From JBAYSY01 sp041675885 (GTDB lineage: Bacteria > Pseudomonadota > Alphaproteobacteria > Rhodobacterales > Rhodobacteraceae), in the NCBI GenBank assembly GCA_041675885.1, contig JBAYSY010000001.1, positions 95,619 through 159,618 of the forward strand: a stretch of 64,000 bases of DNA. The letters run 5' to 3'. A model generated the notes under the pieces. It did not search any database and was not told the DNA's origin. It saw only the letters and a program-made list of their open reading frames with translations. Below are positions 1 through 9,897 of the stretch, in pieces (position 1 is the first letter of the stretch; the number at the start of each line of letters is the position of its first letter). The translations under genes and the position numbers were made by a program.

Positions 1-253
1 TGGACCGGCCGGTGCATCCCTATACGCGGGGGCTGATCGACTCGATCCCCAGCCGCAACAGGCGCGGCGCGGATCTCGCGCAGATCCCCGGCATGACCCC
101 CTCGCTGATGCACCTGCCCGAGGGCTGCGCCTTCCGCCCGCGCTGCGCCCATGCCACCAACGCCTGCCGCGCCCCGCAGGAAATGCGCGAGATGCGCCCC
201 GGCCAGTCGGCCCGCTGCGCCCATCCGCTCGGTCTGGCCGAGGAGGTCCCGGC

Positions 254-257
<4 letters not shown>
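1..257 (+). CDS. Oligopeptide/dipeptide ABC transporter ATP-binding protein, C-terminal fragment (DppD-like)
   Basis: Only the last 84 or so residues are in the window; the reading frame runs in from the left edge. The visible part is the C-terminal extension typical of peptide-importer ATPases: HPYTRGLIDSIP near the start, then a cysteine cluster (CAFRPRCAHATNAC) that in this family often binds an Fe-S cluster or metal. The Walker motifs lie upstream of the window. Its stop codon overlaps the start of the next ATPase (ATGA at 254-257), so the two were probably made together as the paired DppD/DppF subunits of one cytoplasmic-membrane importer. Whether the substrate is a dipeptide, oligopeptide or another small amide cannot be told from this fragment. 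Confidence 0.88.
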
Positions 258-1251
<994 letters not shown>

Positions 1252-1255
<4 letters not shown>

Positions 1256-2118
1256 TCCCGGCCCCGATCCCCGGCGTACTCGGTATCGAAGGGGCCGAAA
1301 CCCAGCGCGTGCCGCTAGTGTTCGACAGCCCGCATTCCGGCACGCTCTACCCCGACGACTTCCGCCACAGCGCCGACCCGGCGCAGGTGCGCATGGCCGA
1401 GGATACGCATATCGAGGCCCTGTTCGCCGCCGCGCCACAGGTGGGCGCGGTGCTGCTTCATGCGCTGTTCCCCCGCGCCTATGTCGATGCGAACCGGGCG
1501 GCGGACGACATGGACCCGGGCCAGATCGCGGGCGCCTACCCCGAGCCGCTCAACCCCGGCGTGAAAAGCCGCCTCGGCATCGGCCTGTGCTGGACCCGCG
1601 TCCCGCCCGACGGCGCGCCGATGTATGACCGCCCGCTGGCGGCGACGGAAGTCGCGGCGCGGGTCGTCCGCTACCACCGGCCCTATCAGCAGACCCTGCG
1701 GGCGCTGCTCGATCGGGCGCACGACCGCTGGGGCGCGGTCTGGCACGTCAACTGCCATTCGATGCCGCATCTCGCCTCGGCCATGTCGGACGAACCGCCC
1801 GGCACGCCGCGCGCCGATTTCGTGCTGGGCGACCGCGACGGCACCACCTGCAAGGCCGGGTTCACCGCGACCGTGCGCGACTTCCTCGCCGCGCGGGGGT
1901 ATTCGGTGGCGATCAACGACCCCTACAAGGGGGTGGAACTTGTGCGCGCCAACGGCGACCCGGCCGCCGGGCGCCATTCGCTTCAGCTTGAGGTCAACCG
2001 CAGGCTCTACATGGACGAGGCGACCCGGCTTCCGACCCCGGGCTTCGCGCCCCTACAGGAGCTTCTGGGCACGCTGGCCGCCCATCTCGCCGGTTACACC
2101 GCCGGAAGGGGGGTGTGA
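1252..2118 (+). CDS. N-formylglutamate amidohydrolase family protein
   Basis: A 288-residue protein of the N-formylglutamate deformylase (HutG/FGase) family, which hydrolyses N-formyl-L-glutamate to formate and glutamate. Family signatures are the early FDSPHSGTLYPDDF segment, DMDPGQIAGAYPEPLNPG in the middle and VNCHSMPH around residue 165, the likely metal-binding and catalytic stretch. The start chosen is ATG 1252, which overlaps the stop of the transporter ATPase; a longer in-frame start at 1174 lies well inside that gene and would add a low-complexity arginine-rich extension. No other hut genes are visible nearby, so it may act on formylated or acylated amino acids brought in by the adjacent importer rather than in histidine degradation. 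Confidence 0.85.
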
Positions 2119-2120
2119 GC

Positions 2121-3074
2121 ATGGACTATCCGGTCGAGATCGCCCCGCCCGATATTTCCGCCTGGGCGGCGGGCAATACCGGCATCCCCCATGTCTGGAC
2201 CTTCGACAGCGGTGCTCCGGGGCCGCATGTGGCGATCACCGCATTGGTGCACGGGAACGAGCCCTGCGGCGCCATCGCCCTCGACTGGCTCATGCGGCGC
2301 AAGGTGCGGCCCCTGCGCGGCAGGCTCTCGTTCGCCTTCGTCAACACGGCGGCCAGCGCCCGTTTCGACCCCACCCGCCCCGACGACTCGCGCTGGGCGG
2401 AGGAGGACTTCAACCGCCTCTGGTCGCCCTCGGTGCTGGACGACCCCTCCCGCAAGCTGACCCCCGACCTCGCAAGGGCGCGGCAGATCCGGCCCTGGCT
2501 GGATACGGTCGATCTCCTGCTCGATATCCATTCGATGCAGCACAGGACCGAGCCCTTGATGCTCGCGGGCTGGCAGCCGAAGGGGCGGGAACTGGCCCGC
2601 GCCACGGGCCGCCCGGCGGCGGTGATCAGCGACCGCGGCCATGCCGAAGGGGTCAGGATGCGCGACTACGGCGGCTTCTCCGACCCCGCCTCGGCGAAGA
2701 ACGCGCTACTGGTCGAATGCGGCCAGCACTGGGAGACGGCGGCGGCGGATGTGGCCATCGAGACCGCCGTGGGCTTCCTGCGCGCCACCGGCGCGGTGGC
2801 CCCGGACCATGCCGCCGACTGGATGGAGACCCGCCCCGCCCCCGGCCCGATGCGCTTCTACGAGGTCACCGCCCCGATCACCGTCGAGACCGACGCCTTC
2901 CGCTTCGCCGCCGACTGGCGCGGCTTCGAACACCTGCCCGCCGGAACGCTGATCGGCCACGACGGTCCGCGCGCGATCCGCGCGCCGCACCCCGAGACCG
3001 TGCTCGTCATGCCCTCGAAACGGCTCTGGCCCGGCAAGACCGCGGTCCGGCTGGCGCGGCCGGTGGAGGGGTGA
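2121..3074 (+). CDS. Succinylglutamate desuccinylase/aspartoacylase-family zinc hydrolase
   Basis: About 317 residues of the AstE/AspA zinc carboxypeptidase-like family, which removes acyl groups from N-acyl amino acids. The zinc motif HGNEP (His44, Glu47) is present, and a later DIHSMQ supplies the third ligand. FVNTAASARFDPTRP and EEDFNRLW are the usual substrate-pocket motifs between them. I chose ATG 2121 because GGAAGGGGGG at 2104-2113 sits about 7 bases upstream; a GTG at 2115 that overlaps the previous stop is too close to that site. It follows the N-formylglutamate amidohydrolase directly and probably shares its transcript. The exact acyl substrate is unknown; ectoine-derived N-acetyl-diaminobutyrate is one known substrate type in this family. 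Confidence 0.82.
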   Translation: MDYPVEIAPPDISAWAAGNTGIPHVWTFDSGAPGPHVAITALVHGNEPCGAIALDWLMRRKVRPLRGRLSFAFVNTAASARFDPTRPDDSRWAEEDFNRLWSPSVLDDPSRKLTPDLARARQIRPWLDTVDLLLDIHSMQHRTEPLMLAGWQPKGRELARATGRPAAVISDRGHAEGVRMRDYGGFSDPASAKNALLVECGQHWETAAADVAIETAVGFLRATGAVAPDHAADWMETRPAPGPMRFYEVTAPITVETDAFRFAADWRGFEHLPAGTLIGHDGPRAIRAPHPETVLVMPSKRLWPGKTAVRLARPVEG

Positions 3075-3260
3075 GCCGGGCGGCTCCCGCCCCTTTCGCA
3101 CGGGCTTGCGCCCATGCAAAAGCGTTGGGCCGCGCGCGCCCTGTCGGGCGCGATCCCGTGGCCGGGGAGATGGAGCACCCGCCCGGCGTGTCGCGCAAGC
3201 GGACGGTGCTCCGGGGCGTCTGTTCGCGGCTGGAAGGTTCCCGAGACACCGCTCACCCAC

Positions 3261-3428
3261 CCTCCGGCGGGGATATTTCCTTCACGGTGAAGATGAAGAG
3301 GCGCTCTCAATAATATTTCACCTTTCCGAAAATACTCTCGGGGGTGAGCCGCGCCCGGAAAAGCTGCCAGTGGCAGGTTTTCAGCGGCGAACAATTGCGA
3401 AGCAAGAGGGGGCAGACGGCCCCCCTTC
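3261..3428. repeat. Dispersed intergenic repeat, family 1 (copy 1)
   Basis: This fills most of the 379-base gap between the convergent genes ending at 3074 and 3454. It runs from a CCTCCGGCGGGGATATTT end to a hairpin AGGGGGC-loop-GGCCCCCC at 3407-3426. The whole stretch is clearly alike, as its reverse complement, to 34154-34320 and, in the same orientation, to 38534-38660. Read leftward, the hairpin would follow the M20 deacylase gene and may terminate it. No credible gene lies in the gap. Confidence 0.75.
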
Positions 3429-3453
3429 CCCGGCCGGCCACAGGCGCAGACGG

Positions 3454-4752
3454 CTATTCCCCGCCCAGCAGTTCCGCCAGCGTCAGCGCCATGACCTTCG
3501 CGCTGTCCATCATGTCGCCGATCCCCACCCATTCATCGGGCTGATGCGCAAGATCCAGCACCCCCGGCCCGTAGGCGATGCAGTTCTTCAGCCGTCCGAT
3601 CCGGTCGATATGCTTCTGGTCGTAGGTGCCGGGCGAGACCACGTATTCCGCGTGCCGCCCCAACACCCGCTCGATCGCGCCCGCCACGGTGCGGACCACC
3701 GGGGCCTCCTTTTCGGTCATCGAGGGCTGCACCTCGAACAGGTCGCGCACTTCGTACTGGAAGTTGGGCCGTTCCGCCTTCACCCGCTCCAGCAGCGCCG
3801 CCACCTCGGATTTCACCGTGGCGATGTCCTCCTCGATCAGGAAGCGCCGGTCGATGATGATGCGGCAGCGGTCGGCGACGCAGGGCGCGGGCAGGCCGGT
3901 ATAGCCGGGTTCCGGCTCGGCCTCGCCGCCGTGGATCGAGTTGATGTTGAGCGTGGATTGCCGCGCCCCTTCCGGGATCACCGGCATCTCGGTGCGCTTG
4001 CCCGCCAGAAGCGGGTAGAGCGTCGCCTCGATCTCGGCCAGCACCGCGCCCATGTGGCGGATGGCGGAATCGCCGAGGAAAGGCATGGAGCCATGGGCGA
4101 TCCGGCCCCTGGTCTCGATCTCGGCCCACCAGACGCCGCGATGGCCAAGGCAGATGCGGTCCTTGTGCAGCGGTTCGGGAATGATGACGTGCTGCACCCG
4201 CGCGGGGTCGAAATAGCCGCGCTCGGCCATGTAGGCGACGCCGCCGAAGCCGCCCGACTCCTCGTCCGCCGTGGCGGAAATCTCGATGGCGCCGCGGAAA
4301 TCCGGGCAGGCGGCGATGAAGGCTTCCGCCGCGATCACCGAGGCGGCCAGCCCGCCCTTCATGTCGCATGAACCCCGGCCATAGATGCGGTCGCCCTCCA
4401 CCTCGGCGCCGAACGGGTCGCGGGTCCAGCCGTGGCCCACTTCGACCACATCGTGGTGGCTGTTGAAATGCACGCAGTCGCCCGCCCCCGTCCCCTCGCG
4501 CCGCGCCAGCAGGTTCCAGCGCGGATGGCGGTCGGAATCGCCCGGCGCGCCCTCGGCCCGGATGAATTCGACGGCAAAGCCCTGCCGCTCCAGCCGCGCC
4601 GCCAGATAGTCGCAGATCTCGCGGTAGTTGCGGCCGGGCGGGTTCAGGGTCGGGATCCGGATCAGATCCTGCGTCAGCGTGACCAGCGACCCGCGCCGGG
4701 CGGCGATCGCATCGAAGATACGGGTTTCGGCGGCGGAGAGCGGGGCGGACAT
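3454..4752 (-). CDS. M20-family deacylase (ArgE/DapE-like)
   Basis: A 432-residue metallohydrolase of the ArgE/DapE/ACY1 family, which cleaves N-acyl groups from amino acids using two metal ions. The first metal motif is HFNSHHDVVE (His99-Asp101), followed by YGRGSCDMKGG with the bridging Asp130, and TADEESGGFGG with the catalytic Glu164-Glu165 pair. A dimerisation (lid) domain follows and the C-terminus returns with GIGDMMDSAK. The start is ATG 4752, the beginning of the conserved sequence; an open frame continues upstream but has no family likeness. It is convergent with the aspartoacylase-like gene and fits the same theme of N-acyl amino acid breakdown. A role in arginine or lysine synthesis is possible but the context does not favour it. 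Confidence 0.85.
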   Translation of the reverse strand: MSAPLSAAETRIFDAIAARRGSLVTLTQDLIRIPTLNPPGRNYREICDYLAARLERQGFAVEFIRAEGAPGDSDRHPRWNLLARREGTGAGDCVHFNSHHDVVEVGHGWTRDPFGAEVEGDRIYGRGSCDMKGGLAASVIAAEAFIAACPDFRGAIEISATADEESGGFGGVAYMAERGYFDPARVQHVIIPEPLHKDRICLGHRGVWWAEIETRGRIAHGSMPFLGDSAIRHMGAVLAEIEATLYPLLAGKRTEMPVIPEGARQSTLNINSIHGGEAEPEPGYTGLPAPCVADRCRIIIDRRFLIEEDIATVKSEVAALLERVKAERPNFQYEVRDLFEVQPSMTEKEAPVVRTVAGAIERVLGRHAEYVVSPGTYDQKHIDRIGRLKNCIAYGPGVLDLAHQPDEWVGIGDMMDSAKVMALTLAELLGGE

Positions 4753-4984
4753 GGCAGGCGGACCTCGGGGTTCTGGACTTGTCGCCTTTGTGCCCGAGCC
4801 GGGCGGCGGCGTCGAGTCCCGCGACACCGGCGCGCGCGGGGGACGGGCGATCCGGTCCGGTTCCCGCACGCCCCGATTGCGCTCCCCGAATCCGCCCCCG
4901 AATCCGGATGACGCCAGTTGCGGAATTTGCCATAACTCCGCCAGTGATTTGAACCGGGCCAAATATATTCGGGCGGAGGGCGAC

Positions 4985-6058
4985 ATGGCGGATTTCGATG
5001 CGCAGATCAGGAAAAGTCAGGAACAGGTGGCCGAGGCCCAGAGCAGGATCAGCAGCATCACCAGCCGGGTCGAGGCCGCGCGGGCGCGCATCAGCGAAGG
5101 CGGACCCGAGATCGACATCGAGAACGCCACGCTTCAGGACGTGCACGAGCATACCGAACTGATGAACGCGAATATCGCCGAACTCATCATGGGGCTCGAC
5201 GACGTGACCGCGGCCTTCTCGCGCGATTTCGACGAGATGCGCAACAAGACCGGGATGGAGCGGCTGGTGGGCTTCTTCGCCCGCGGCAAGGCCGAATCCA
5301 TGCGGCAGGAGCGGATGCGCACCGCCTCCATCGACGACAAGTTACAGGATCTGATCGGCAAGTCGGACGTGATCGTCAAGCTGTTGCAGGGCCAGCTCGA
5401 CATGCTCAACGACCAGAAGGCCAGGGTCGAAGGCAACCTGACCTCGACGCTGACCGAACGCGAGGACACCGTGGCCGGACTCGAATCGCTGCGCGCCGAG
5501 ATCCAGGCGATGGACCCGAAGATCATCGAGCTGGAAAACCGCATCGCGGTGGAGCAGGACGCGGCCGCCCGCACGAGGCTGGAGACGGAACTGGCCGAAC
5601 TCAACACCCGCCACAACGCCATGGTGCAGGATGAGCAGGTGAGGCTGGCCAAGTCGCAGACGCTGGAACGCTATATCGAGAAGGGCAAGACCTGGGTGGA
5701 CAGTCTCCAGAACCAGGCGGCGACCCAGATGGTGCTGATCAACAAGCTGCGCACCGACACCAACCAGCGGGTGGTGCTGTATGACGCGCTGTCCAAATCG
5801 CTCAAGACCGCGCAGCAGCAGGACGTGGCGCACCGGATCAACGAGATCGGCGTCCAGACCGACAAGGAGGCGCAGGCCGCCATGGCCGCCATCGGCACCG
5901 CCACCAACCAGCGCATGGCCGAGATGATGGAGGCGCACGAGGACCACATGGTCTTCGCCCGCAAGGTGCTGGAACAGAAGGCGCGGGCCGACGAACGCTT
6001 CGCCCGCCGCTTCGCCGCCATCGTGGAAAAGCACGACAGCAACCTTTACGGCCAGTAA
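4985..6058 (+). CDS. Coiled-coil protein of unknown function, first gene of AAA+ ATPase cluster
   Basis: A 357-residue soluble protein with no membrane segment. It is dominated by long charged helices: a glutamate/glutamine-rich start (QIRKSQEQVAEAQSRISS), heptad-like stretches around residues 120-235, and a C-terminal helix rich in Ala, Glu and Arg. The pattern recalls helical TelA-like (toxic-anion resistance) proteins, but I cannot claim homology. ATG 4985 is preceded by GGAGGG at 4975-4980, a clear ribosome site; the frame stays open further upstream without coding character. It starts a co-directional row that includes an unknown protein, a AAA+ ATPase and membrane proteins, so it may be a structural partner or adaptor of that ATPase. 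Function unknown. Confidence 0.8.
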   Translation: MADFDAQIRKSQEQVAEAQSRISSITSRVEAARARISEGGPEIDIENATLQDVHEHTELMNANIAELIMGLDDVTAAFSRDFDEMRNKTGMERLVGFFARGKAESMRQERMRTASIDDKLQDLIGKSDVIVKLLQGQLDMLNDQKARVEGNLTSTLTEREDTVAGLESLRAEIQAMDPKIIELENRIAVEQDAAARTRLETELAELNTRHNAMVQDEQVRLAKSQTLERYIEKGKTWVDSLQNQAATQMVLINKLRTDTNQRVVLYDALSKSLKTAQQQDVAHRINEIGVQTDKEAQAAMAAIGTATNQRMAEMMEAHEDHMVFARKVLEQKARADERFARRFAAIVEKHDSNLYGQ

Positions 6059-6097
6059 CCCGCGCGGTTGCCGGAAAGGGGAACCGGGAAAGGCGAC

Positions 6098-7228
6098 ATG
6101 CCCCACACCACCCTCGCCCAGGACCATGAGGAACTTTACGATCCGCTGGCCGCACGGCGGTATTTCGCCAAGTTCGACCGGATCACCGGCCACCTGCCCC
6201 GGGTGGCGGGGATGCTGGAATCCGACCGGCTGCTGGCGCGGCACGAGTTGCGGGCGCTTGCGGCCTATGTCGCGACGCTGGGCCGGACCTTCCGGGCGCT
6301 CTCGCTGAAATACCTGATGACCGGGCGGACGGCAGGGCCGCTGCCCGGGCGCATGGCCTTCGACCGGCACGAAAGCGGCTTTCCGGTGTTCCGCGAACTG
6401 CTGTTCATGGCCAATGACGCGCAGAACGCCGCGCAGCACCTGCCGGGCCTGCCGTCCGAACAGGAGTTGAAAGACCAGATGATCCGCCAGATCCTCGGCG
6501 AGTTGTCGGTGCCCACCCGGTTGCAGTTCAGCCTGTCGCAGCGGCTTTACTACGAGGCGCTGGGGGCAGGCGGGCTGTTCTGGGCGCGCAACGATCCGCT
6601 GTTCCTGTGGCTGGGCGAGGACGGCGGGCGGCGGCGCTGGTTCCTGCACTGGGCGGTCTACGACAGCCAGACCAACCTGCCGGTGATCTATCTGATGGAA
6701 CTGGAGGATACCGGCCGCACCCCCCTGCCCCGCGACAGCCGCCGCTGGCCGCAGGTGCAGGCGCATCTGATGTCGCAGTCGCTCGCGGGGCTCAAGCTCG
6801 TGACCGTCGCCACCGGCTTCGACAAGGATTTCGACGACCTGCACCCCAAGGTGCTGAAACGGCTGCATCTGGGCCCGATGTATTCCGCCAGCTTCACCCT
6901 GCAATCGGGCCCGCTGGGCAAGGTACTGGCCGAGGCCGCCGCCCCCGAGGGCGAGGACTGGGCACTGGCCTGGACGCTGGAGGAGCTGGAAGCCTCCGAC
7001 ACCGTGACCGAGCGCACCGGCTGGTTCGGCAGCACCGAACGGCAGGTCTTCGCGCTCGACCCCTTCGGGCAGCACGGGCCGGAGACCGGCGCCACCCGCA
7101 CCCGCCGCATGGTGATCCTGCCCAAGCGCCCCTATCAGGTTCTGGCCGACCGCGCGCCCCCCGGATTCGCGCAGGTGCGCAAGTTCGTGGTGGGCGCGGG
7201 CGGGCAGGTCGTCAGTTACCGTCAGTAA
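6098..7228 (+). CDS. Protein of unknown function, second gene of AAA+ ATPase cluster
   Basis: A 376-residue protein I do not recognise. It lacks a signal peptide, obvious membrane helices and nucleotide-binding motifs. The N-terminal 120 residues are helical and rich in Arg, Leu and Ala (LPRVAGMLESDRLLARHELR); the middle is more hydrophobic and aromatic (WFLHWAVYDSQTNLPVIYLM) and the C-terminal third has mixed beta-like character ending GAGGQVVSYRQ. ATG 6098 follows GGGAAAGG at 6086-6093; a start 30 bases upstream lacks such a site. It lies 39 bases after the coiled-coil gene and 12 bases before the ATPase gene, so co-transcription is very likely. The conserved spacing suggests a complex with the ATPase; this is inference. 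Confidence 0.78.
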   Translation: MPHTTLAQDHEELYDPLAARRYFAKFDRITGHLPRVAGMLESDRLLARHELRALAAYVATLGRTFRALSLKYLMTGRTAGPLPGRMAFDRHESGFPVFRELLFMANDAQNAAQHLPGLPSEQELKDQMIRQILGELSVPTRLQFSLSQRLYYEALGAGGLFWARNDPLFLWLGEDGGRRRWFLHWAVYDSQTNLPVIYLMELEDTGRTPLPRDSRRWPQVQAHLMSQSLAGLKLVTVATGFDKDFDDLHPKVLKRLHLGPMYSASFTLQSGPLGKVLAEAAAPEGEDWALAWTLEELEASDTVTERTGWFGSTERQVFALDPFGQHGPETGATRTRRMVILPKRPYQVLADRAPPGFAQVRKFVVGAGGQVVSYRQ

Positions 7229-7240
7229 CCGGAGGGAAAG

Positions 7241-9178
7241 ATGGGCGGCACCCGCGACACGATGGAACTGCGCGAAGAAACGATCCGCGCCCATTACGGC
7301 GCCGCGCTCGCGCTCTTGCAGGGGTTCGACCACAGCCCGCGGCTGGCCAGGCCCCGCGTGGCGGCCGCAGCGGCGCCGGAACGCTCACCGGGGATCGGGG
7401 CACGGCCCCGGTTCCGCTCGACCACGCCGGGGCTGGTGACGCGCTCGACCGCGCGGCCCGAGGGGGTGCGGCTGATCGACCGCATCACGGCGGTGGCCGA
7501 GGACGGGCTGGCCACGCCGATGCAGGCCAATGTGCAGCAGGCACTGCGCCGGGCGCTGGCGATCGCGCTCGCCATGGGCGAGACCTTCGACGAGCGCACC
7601 GGGCTGGGCGAACTCAAGAAGGCCAATCTGGAAGGCCGCCTGCCCGACCCCCGCCGCGCCGAATTCGGCGAGCTGCTGGCGGCCGAGGCGCTGATGGTGC
7701 TGCATGTCTTCGCTAATGCGACCGCCTTCCTGCTCGCCCCGCATCTGGGCGAGACCACGGTGGACGTGGGCGGGGTCGAGGAGGTGCTGACCGACAACGC
7801 GCCGCTGGCGCTGCACGGCGCACTCTGGGAACTCGATCAGGACATCGCAGGTTTCGCCAGCGACGACGCCCGGCTTGCCGCCACCGTCGCCGCCTTCGCC
7901 GAAGGTCTGATGGCCCGCGCCAGCGCCCGCGCCGAGACCGCGCCGCGCACCGCCCCCTTCACGGCCGCAAGCTGGAAGGTCGAGGCCGAGGGCCTGACCA
8001 TCGCCGGTTTCACCCCGGCCCGCACCGCGCGCGGCACCACCCTGACCATGAGCTTCAAGAAACCGCATGAGGTGGTGGGCAACCACATCGCCAAATATCA
8101 GGCGATGAAGCTTGCCCGGATGCTGATGGCCTATGATTTCGAGCGCAGGCTCAACCCCTTCGCCGAACTCGGCGGCTTCATCTTCACCTTCATGGGCGAC
8201 GGCGCGCCGGGGACCGGCAAGACGACGCTGATCCAGATGATGGCGGGGCTTTTGAACGACTACTGCAAGGTCGCGGGCTATCCGTTCCGTTACCAGAACT
8301 TCTCCATCGACCAGATCGACAGCTATCAGGGCAAGTCGGGCCAGAACGCGCGGGCCTTTGTCGAGACCGTGCTCGACCCGAGCGTCATCGGCTTCGGCAC
8401 CATCGACGACATCGACCAGGTGGCCGGCAAGCGCGGCGACCGCCAGTCCTCGGCCGGGCAGCAGGAGGTCACGGCGGTCTTCATGCAGGCGTTTGCCGGT
8501 GCCAACACCGTGGTGCGCGGCAACTGCACCTTCGGCATGTTCTCGAACTACCCGGAGAACGTCGACGACGCGCTGCGCCAGCGCGCCGGGGCGCGGTTCC
8601 TCGTCGACGGCCCCCAGACGCGCGAGGATTACATCGACATCCTGCACCTGCTGCTGGGCCGCAACCACGCGATCCCGCTCGGCGAGCACGACCTCTTCGC
8701 CGCGCAGGAGATCAAGCGCGCCGTGGCGGCGAGCTACGACGCCCACTCCCGCCCGCATGAGGCCGGGCTGATGCGGGTCTGGGAAAAGGTGGCGGAGGAG
8801 GTGGGCCCGCTCGACACCATCGCCCGGCTCGGCAGCTACCTGAAGGCGATACAGGAGGCGGATGCGCGCTTCACCGGCCGGGCGATCAAGAACATCACCG
8901 ATGCGGTCAAGGTCCGGGCGATGGATGTGGAACTGCCCGAGGAATGGATGGAGAACCCCGAACTGTTCCTGTTCCGCCCCTACGACCGCAAGATGGAGAT
9001 GCTGCGCGAGATGGTGACCCCGATCACCGTCGAGATGGTGATACAGGAGGTGAACCGCTACGCCGACAGCGAATTCCGCTATGCCGACAGTTCGGACGAG
9101 ACCGCGATTTCGGCGATGGTGCGCGACATGGAACGGACCGAGGCGGCGAAGCGGCGCTATCTGGAGGGGCGGGGGTGA
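7241..9178 (+). CDS. Large AAA+ ATPase of the uncharacterised cluster
   Basis: A 645-residue protein with an N-terminal helical region of about 300 residues and one AAA+ ATPase module. Walker A is GAPGTGKT at residues 321-328; the Walker B-like acidic segment is IGFGTIDDIDQ at 383-393; GMFSNYPENVDDALRQR at 432-448 looks like sensor-1 plus an arginine-finger-type stretch. A C-terminal helical lid follows. Such proteins usually form ring oligomers that remodel other proteins. ATG 7241 is preceded by GGAGG with good spacing. Its stop TGA overlaps the GTG of the next, AT-rich gene (GTGA at 9175-9178). I do not recognise it as MoxR, Lon, Clp or FtsH; it is probably the motor of the cluster. Confidence 0.88.
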   Translation: MGGTRDTMELREETIRAHYGAALALLQGFDHSPRLARPRVAAAAAPERSPGIGARPRFRSTTPGLVTRSTARPEGVRLIDRITAVAEDGLATPMQANVQQALRRALAIALAMGETFDERTGLGELKKANLEGRLPDPRRAEFGELLAAEALMVLHVFANATAFLLAPHLGETTVDVGGVEEVLTDNAPLALHGALWELDQDIAGFASDDARLAATVAAFAEGLMARASARAETAPRTAPFTAASWKVEAEGLTIAGFTPARTARGTTLTMSFKKPHEVVGNHIAKYQAMKLARMLMAYDFERRLNPFAELGGFIFTFMGDGAPGTGKTTLIQMMAGLLNDYCKVAGYPFRYQNFSIDQIDSYQGKSGQNARAFVETVLDPSVIGFGTIDDIDQVAGKRGDRQSSAGQQEVTAVFMQAFAGANTVVRGNCTFGMFSNYPENVDDALRQRAGARFLVDGPQTREDYIDILHLLLGRNHAIPLGEHDLFAAQEIKRAVAASYDAHSRPHEAGLMRVWEKVAEEVGPLDTIARLGSYLKAIQEADARFTGRAIKNITDAVKVRAMDVELPEEWMENPELFLFRPYDRKMEMLREMVTPITVEMVIQEVNRYADSEFRYADSSDETAISAMVRDMERTEAAKRRYLEGRG

Positions 9179-9897
9179 GATACAATTTAAGCTGGCTAAG
9201 CCACACTACCCCAAACTACAGGAGACTGTTTTACTTCACCAAAGCAGACAAATGGCTTAAAATAAATCTACAAGCCAGACAACTAAAGATTAGTCAGTTT
9301 TCCAAGTGCGATGACCTATTTGATCTGGCATCGTATTCCCTTGAAAATCAGGATATACGCAAGAAGCAAAAACAATGGGTTGAACAAATTGAAAGCCAGC
9401 GAGGATTAATTTGTTTTCCTTCGACATGGCGTCACCCGCTGATGTGGGCACATTATACTGATCACGGAAAAGGCGTATGTCTGGTTTTTGACGTAATAAT
9501 GTCGGACCTCCAGGAAGCAACCTATCTACCCAAGCGAGCGAAAAATTGTGGGCAGTTTCCGAATCCAAGAGATCATTGTTTTAGAGAGTTCTGCTCCACC
9601 AAGGCGAATTATTGGTTCTACGAAAATGAGGTTCGTCTTTTCGTCGACCTGCAAAATAACAAATCTGTGACACCAGACAATACTAGCAGTTCCAGTCGCA
9701 TTAATTTTCTGAAATTTGGATCAACCGTCCGTCACGTAGGAATAATCAACGGCCCACGGTCAAAAATCGAGAGACAAGAACTCTTGTCCATCTGCTCTGG
9801 AGACATTGAGTATCTCCAATCGCGGGCCGCCTTCACAAAATTTAGCATAGTATCACAGCGACCTATAAAAATCGCGGGAACCAAGAGGTTAGGATGA
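9175..9897 (+). CDS. DUF2971-like protein, AT-rich inserted gene
   Basis: A 240-residue protein with the hallmarks of DUF2971: LFYFTKADKWLKINL near the start, the core RGLICFPSTWRHPLMWAHYT followed by HGKGVCLVFD, and YWFYENEVRLFVDL toward the end. Proteins of this family have unknown biochemistry and are often found in variable genome regions. Base composition breaks sharply from both neighbours: 9241-9300 is 19 of 60 G+C while 9061-9120 is 37 of 60, and rare A/T-ending codons dominate. The GTG start overlaps the ATPase stop and the stop overlaps the next ATG (ATGA 9894-9897), so the gene fits seamlessly into the operon. It looks like a horizontally acquired cargo gene. Its function, defence-related or otherwise, cannot be read directly. 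Confidence 0.78.
   Translation: MRYNLSWLSHTTPNYRRLFYFTKADKWLKINLQARQLKISQFSKCDDLFDLASYSLENQDIRKKQKQWVEQIESQRGLICFPSTWRHPLMWAHYTDHGKGVCLVFDVIMSDLQEATYLPKRAKNCGQFPNPRDHCFREFCSTKANYWFYENEVRLFVDLQNNKSVTPDNTSSSSRINFLKFGSTVRHVGIINGPRSKIERQELLSICSGDIEYLQSRAAFTKFSIVSQRPIKIAGTKRLG

Noticed and set aside
9175..9897. Prophage or integrated element around the AT-rich gene
   Set aside because: Only one gene is affected, with no integrase, tRNA target or direct repeats at the borders.
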